Assembly (NCBI RefSeq): GCF_029873635.1
Contig: NC_080423.1
Coordinates: forward strand, 89,201,191-89,265,190
Origin: Malania oleifera
Lineage: Eukaryota; Streptophyta; Magnoliopsida; Santalales; Ximeniaceae
Direction: 5' to 3'
DNA length: 64,000 nucleotides
The notes under the pieces are model-generated. The model had not been told where the DNA came from. It ran no database searches and was given only the letters and a program-made list of their open reading frames with translations. Of the stretch, positions 58,823-64,000 are shown in pieces. Within the stretch, counting starts at the first letter, position 1; the number at the start of each line of letters is the position of its first letter. The position numbers and the translations under genes are program-made.

Positions 58823-61137
58823 TGAAACGCCCCGAACCCTTAAACCCGGGTCCGGTACGTTATACCTGATCATATCCTCATAAATCATATTTCATAACAT
58901 ACGCAGCGGAAAACATGATCATAATCTCCATATAACATAATACCAGAGTTTACTAATTCTAACTACCAACCATAATAAATTAATCATCCACCAGTATTCA
59001 ATTATATACATGTCTTCAAAACATTTCAGTATGTTCACAACTTATTTTTTTCCATAGACTTAAAATATAAGGACGTAAAACATAAATATTTGTATCTCAT
59101 AATTAACATAGAAATATACCATTTTCTTTTACTATTTCCTAATAATGTTATAGAGCCTCGAGCTCTCTAAGCTCGATCTCGATGAAATCCTGAAAAAAAG
59201 ATAAATTTATATTCGGGTGAGACACATCTCAGTAAGGGAAGAAACCATCTATTAAAGTAGTGTGTGACCAACATGATTTTATATATAACATAATATTTAA
59301 CATTTGAAAATCCTTAACATAATTTTCAAAAGCATTCCCTGATCCTAATCAAACACATGCGAATGTTTAACCCACGAGATTTCCCGAGGATAGGGGTGAT
59401 TACCCGCCTATACAAGTAGCACCCCTCTGCTCTGATACATTTGGCAACCCGAAGGTCATAATTTAAGCATACCAGGGCACTCACCTTACTCAGTAAGCCT
59501 TCAAGTGATAAATTAATCTCGTACTCACGCATTCAACAATAGTTTATCGGCAAAGGCCCTAAGGATAAGGAAGTCTACCCGCCCATACAAGTAGGTTCCC
59601 TCTGCCCTAGTACGTTATGTGGCTAGTGCCACATCTGTAGCTACTAGTGCACTCGCCTTACTCAGCAAGCCCTCAGGCGAAAGGTACGCCTCGACCAATC
59701 GTAACATGTTCTACGTACATACGTACTTCTAATATCATAATACATCATTCTGTTCTGTCATTATACATTCATGCACATTCATTTCTGTTCATAACTTAAC
59801 TTTACATTTCGTTTCACTTTAAGTGGCTTTTTCCCATTTACATCATTTGCCTTTGTCATTTCATTTCATTGTCATTTCATCAATCATTTCATTGCATAAC
59901 ATTTCATTTCATTACTTCGTACTACAACTGGTCTTTAGCCATCATCAGTTAGTCTACGTAGAAACGTGCTAAATCTGCTAACACAGCTCCTTTTAGCTGT
60001 CATTAGTTAGTTTACACAGAAGTGTGCTAGATCTGTTAACATGGCTCTCTTTCAGCTATCATACATTTACATAGTTGCATTTAACATACACAGGCAACAT
60101 TGTCCATATCATATTTTATTTTCATGGTTTTACTTACTTAGCCTGCATCTCATACATTTAACATATATTTGCACAGATTCTCATGCCACACAATTTAACG
60201 GTAAAATTCATACACTGCCTGTAAAATAAGCCAACCAATATTTAATATTTATATATTAAAAATACCTTTCATTACTTACATAATTATCCTGAAAATATTT
60301 CTCACTTTTATCAATTCATTTTTGCATATACATATCTAATAAACAACCCTAAACTCGAAAAAATATAATTTAAACAGTTGGCATTTTACCCACACCAAAA
60401 CGTATACACGTACATATAACACAATTTATTTTTCCATTAAATTCATAAAAATTCTGATTTAATATATATTTTTCCCCTTACCTGGTTTCTTGAACTACGC
60501 CAACAGGGACTCCGAAAAATACCTACAGCGCTCACCCGGATCCTGAAATTAAATTCCTAATTCTAATAAATTATTCTTGAATAAAATATTATTTAAATAT
60601 TCCCTAGGGTCATAATTCCTAAATAAATAAATATACCCTTAAATTTAGCCAAATTGCCAAATTTTCCAAATCCCACTCTCGCTTTGGAGTAGGGCCTAGA
60701 AAACCCCAATTGAAAAATTACATATGCCAAAATGACGATGACGACGACTAGGACCCCGTGGTGGTGTCCGTTCGTTGATTTAGCCACATATTAACGGTGA
60801 CATTGAGAAAATGGGAAAAAATTACCTTTCCCCAGGAGCAGTGCCTAAGTCATTCCCATGAAAAATCTGCTCCAGTAGAAATGTCGGCAGCGGAAAAAGA
60901 ATTCCAACGGCACCTTCCGTTTCCCGATCCGTCGCAAACTCACCGATTAATTGAGAGAAAAGGAGAGAGACGGAGACAGAGTGGCTGGCCTCAGGATTAT
61001 TTTTCAGAGGGGGGGGGGGCGTGCATCTCCTGCCTTCTTCTTCCTTCTTCTTTCTTCTTGTTCCTTCTTCTTTCTTCTTTCTTCTTCTTTTACTTTTCTT
61101 CTGTCAGATACTTTATATATATTATATATTACTTTAA

Positions 61138-61172
<35 letters not shown>

Positions 61173-61398
61173 TATTTTAATTATTATTATTTTTAAATCC
61201 AATACAATAATATATAATTTAACAACTATTTATTTATTTATTTAATTTATCTTAATTTAATTTAATTTCTTTAATTTTTTATTTTTTTTAATTTAATTTT
61301 TTTTATTTTTCCCATGTCATTCCTTTTATTTATTTATTTGTTATTTTATTTATTTATTATTATTATTTTTAATCATTTTAATTTTTCGGGTCTTTACA
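58823..61398 (-). mobile_element. Solo gypsy LTR inserted in element D RNase H, reversed
   Basis: On the minus strand it starts TGTAAAGACCCGAAAAATTA and ends ggggcgtttca, and it is flanked by the exact duplication TTATG (58818-58822 and 61399-61403). Length is 2,576 bp. It carries the motif cggatattc-like (plus strand gggtgagacacatctcagta) at about 59217, a GA/CT-rich block with TTC repeats at 61030-61090, a (TA)n run (61143-61170) and two internal duplications (59389/59571 and 59943/60001). No internal genes. Removing it joins the RNase H frame. Confidence 0.92.
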
Positions 61399-61403
61399 TT
61401 ATG

Positions 61404-62843
61404 CCTCTCGGAAACTAAAGGAATATGAGAAGAACTACCCTACGCACGATTTGGAGTTGGCTGCAGTTGTGTATGCACTGAAGATTTGGCGACACTATTT
61501 GTATAGTGTGCAGTGTGAGATCTTCAGAGACCATAAGAGCCTCAGGTATTTCTTCACGTAGAAGGAGTTGAATATGAGGCAAAGGCGATGGCTAGAGTTG
61601 ATCAAAGACTTCGACTACACGATCAGTTATGACTTGGGAAAAGCTAATGTGGTAGCAGATGCGTTGAGTCGGAAGTCAGAGCATGCAGCAGTAACTGCAG
61701 TTGTAGCTTAGCATCATGTCAGGCGGGATCTGGAAAGCCTTGGCATGGAGTTGGTGTCCGGTGATCATCAGGCTTTCATTGCTAGCTTGGTGATCCAACT
61801 GACCTTATTTGAGCGTATAAAAGTCGCGCAAACTAGTAATGCAGAGTTGGCAGAGGTTATGGAAAAGGTATAGCAGGGACTGGCTATGGGGTTTAACATC
61901 TTTGAGGGAGGTGTGTCGAGGTTTGGGACCAGACTATGTGTTCCGAACGATGATGAGATCAGAAGGAAGATTCTAGAGGAGGCACATCGTTCTATGTATA
62001 CGGTACATCCTGGTAGTACGAAGATGTATCGGGACTTGCGCGAGACCTTTTGGTGGTCTGGTATGAAGAGGCAGATTGCTCAGTTTGTGGAGCAGTGTCT
62101 GACTTGTCAACAGATGAAAGCTGAACATCAGAGGCCAACAGGGCCGTTGCATCCTTTTCCTATTTCGGTGTGGAAATGGGAGCATATTTCCATGGATTTT
62201 GTGACCGGATTGCTGCCAGTACTTCACGGGCAGAATGTTATTTGGGTGATCATGGATAGATTGATGAAATTTGCTCATTTTATACCAATGAAAGTTAGCT
62301 ATCCTTTAAGTAGGATGGCGGAGTTGTATGTGCATGAGATTGTGACAATGCACGGAGTACCGGTGTCCATAGTATCGGATCGAGATCCGAGGTTTATTTC
62401 TCGATCTGGATGAGTTTGTAGGAGCCATTGGGGACAAAACTTACTTTCAGTACAGCGCACCACCCCCAGACTGATGGATAGTCAGAGAGGACGATACAGA
62501 TATTGGAAGATATGTTGCGAGCGTGTGTGTTAGACTTTGGTGGTAGCTGGATACAGTTCATGCCACTTGTAGAGTTCGCTTATAATAACAGCTTCTAGCC
62601 TAGTGCAGGGATGGCACCGTTCGAGGCTTTGTATGGTCGGAGGTGTCGATCTCCTTTGTATTGGGATGAGGTCGGTGAACGTCAAGTTTTAGGACCTAAA
62701 CTCGTGCAGCAGGTGTCTGAGAACGTAGGTTTGATCCGGGAGAGGATTAGATCAGCTCAGAGTTTGCAAAAGAGTTATACGGATGTTCACCGCCGTAAGT
62801 TGGAGCTCGAGGTAGGGGTAAAGTATTCCTTAAAATTGCTCCG
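61404..62843 (+). pseudogene. Element D RNase H and integrase
   Basis: RNase H continues with [20 protein letters not shown], then LKIWRHYLY and the ANVVADALSRK ending at about 61670. Integrase has the zinc finger (HPGSTKMYRDLRETFWW, CLTCQQMK at about 62095-62118), ISMDFVTGL and SDRDPRF. After frame breaks near 62412 and 62490 it continues with the Glu-containing [14 protein letters not shown] stretch and EFAYNNSF and APFEALYGRRCRSP. Stops lie at about 61560, 61710, 61872 and 62598. The longest open frame is 61886-62413. It is non-functional but readable throughout. Confidence 0.88.
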
Positions 62844-63227
62844 ATGAAGGGAGTGATGAGATTCGGAAGGAATGGCAAGTTGAGGCCGAGGTATATCGGG
62901 CCATTCGAGGTACTAGAGCGAGTAGGTCCAGTAGCCTATAGGATTGCATTACCTCCAGCAGTTTCGAGGGTCCACGATGTGTTTCACGTATCCATGCTGA
63001 GGAGGTACATGTTGGATCATTCACATGTTATTAGTTATGATGAGTTGGAAATTGGGAAAACTGTAGCGTATAAGGAGATACCTGTCCAGGTTCTGGACCA
63101 TAAAGTTCGGAAGCTTCATACCAAAGAGACATTGTTACTGAAGGTATTGTGGCGAAGCCATAAGGTTGAGGAATCTTCTTGGGAACTGGAAACGGAAATA
63201 AACCGGAAGTACCCACAGTTGTTTTGA
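62844..63227 (+). pseudogene. Element D integrase C-terminus with chromodomain-like end
   Basis: After a frame break, 127 codons read [20 protein letters not shown] and [13 protein letters not shown], the GPF/Y module. From about 63090 the chromodomain-like tail follows ([31 protein letters not shown]). In chromoviruses this tail guides insertion to particular chromatin. Its presence supports Tekay/Del assignment. Confidence 0.87.
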
Positions 63228-63391
63228 GCACTTGTACATGATCCTATGATGGGTTGGGATAGGTGGTTAGTCGTCGGGAGTGTGTGTATTGTAAACTCCT
63301 GAGACAGTTGCACTTGTACATGATCCTACGATGGGTTGGGATAGGTGGTTAGTCGTCGGGAGTGTGTGTATTGTGAACTCCTAAGACAGTT
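63228..63391 (+). repeat. Two tandem 82-bp units after pol
   Basis: gcacttgtacatgatcctat starts at 63228 and gcacttgtacatgatcctac at 63310. The units differ at only a few bases (tat/tac, taaact/tgaact, cctgag/cctaag), so the duplication is recent relative to the rest of the element. Confidence 0.93.
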
Positions 63392-63565
63392 GTATATGTA
63401 ACCATGGTATTCCTCCGCCATAAGTGAGGGTATGTATTGTGTATGTGTATGATGGGGCTACGTTGTAGTAGTCGCCAGTTTTCTCTGGAATTGTGTATAT
63501 GTATTCGATGGTATGAATGAGAGATGGCAAATTTCGAGGACGAAATTTTTGTAAGGAGGGGAGAT
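63392..63565 (+). other. Element D 3' region with polypurine tract
   Basis: Non-coding; ends aatttttgtaaggaggggagat directly before the 3' LTR. The purine run aggaggggaga is the expected plus-strand primer. Confidence 0.8.
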
Positions 63566-64000
63566 TGTAAGAACCCGACTTTTGATAATGGGTTTTAAAT
63601 ATTAAGGAGAGGGGCATTTTGGTAAAAAAGCAGGCCTCGTCAATGAAGTCAATTTTCTTCGATGAAGTCCTCATCCTTCTCGTCGACAAGGAGAAGCCGA
63701 GGAGTTTCGAAAAACCAGGAATATCAGGATTTGTCGACGAATTCCTCGTCTTGTCGATGAGTTTTCCCGGGTCAAGGGGCTATAAATATCATTTTCCTTT
63801 ACTTCTGCATTAAGAAACTTAAAATATCTCTCTCTTTCTCTCTAGAACTCTTCCTACTCTCTCTCTCTCTAGATTTTTTCTCCGATCATTGCTGGAATCG
63901 TGAATCTAAAGTTACCACGAGAATCGTGGAAGGATTCTCTACAAGTTCTACGAATCGGAATCTCGTTTTGGAGATTTTTGGGTTTCGGTGTAAAATCGAG
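63566..64000 (+). mobile_element. 3' LTR of element D, cut by the window end
   Basis: Starts TGTAAGAACCCGACTTTTGA and follows the 5' LTR at 54105 with about one mismatch in ten, including the tcgtcgac motifs and the CT runs. Compared with the 5' LTR it lacks about 21 bp between two tcgacgar words near 63685, consistent with slippage. It continues beyond 64000. Confidence 0.9.

Noticed and set aside
60797..61180. 127-codon frame with a Ser/Phe-rich end
   Set aside because: It is within the reversed solo LTR and its end is encoded by TTC and TA repeats.

Overview
This is eukaryotic nuclear DNA from a flowering plant, most likely a eudicot with a repeat-rich genome. The evidence is a three-exon class III peroxidase gene with GT-AG introns, plus plant-type LTR retrotransposons: Ty1-copia SIRE-like elements, Ty3-gypsy chromoviruses of the Tekay/Del type, and an Ogre/Tat-like fragment. 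A plant LINE tail and non-autonomous DNA transposons are also present. I cannot name the species. No tRNA, rRNA, CRISPR or prokaryote-like operon was seen.

Layout. 1-508: a decayed tandem repeat with a period of about 160-170 bp. 509-5770: a minus-strand SIRE-type LTR and a decayed minus-strand copia element (LTR, RNase H/RT, integrase end). 5771-25122: a nest of insertions. A truncated minus-strand LTR contains a minus-strand solo LTR (6930-25055, target duplication TTAAC). That contains a plus-strand SIRE-type element (7872-23857, target duplication AAAAT), whose front half carries a minus-strand Ogre/Tat fragment (about 9719-16368) and whose gag carries a fold-back MITE (about 17359-17612). 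25123-27417: another minus-strand LTR-like piece and the 3' end of a LINE. 27842-36790: two copies of a roughly 1.5-1.6 kb non-coding segment flanking a truncated Tekay-like element (29512-33555) and a copia-type LTR remnant. 37441-39384: the only intact cellular gene, a secreted heme peroxidase, directly downstream of the second copy. 41071-64000: the left half of a second nest. SIRE copy B (41071) is entered by a gypsy LTR (43451), that by SIRE copy C (44318), that by a Tekay-like element (54105 to beyond the window), and that by a minus-strand solo LTR (58823-61398, target duplication TTATG). SIRE copy C also carries a gypsy solo LTR (46842-48762, target duplication AGAGA) and a hAT-type MITE (49226-49805, target duplication CTTGTGCC).

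All transposon reading frames are broken by stops or frameshifts, so each is annotated as a pseudogene. In life, gag makes the capsid-like particle. Protease, integrase, reverse transcriptase and RNase H carry out processing, cDNA synthesis (primed on initiator tRNA-Met or tRNA-Arg) and insertion. The peroxidase is expected to be exported to the cell wall, where such enzymes oxidise phenolics with hydrogen peroxide.

I found no previously undescribed biological system. The most distinctive signals are the nests with exact target duplications, the palindrome and tandem-repeat arrays inside the LTRs, a short motif shared by otherwise diverged LTR families, and the duplicated region upstream of the peroxidase. 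Boundaries were read by eye; those marked with target duplications are reliable to the base, the others are approximate.
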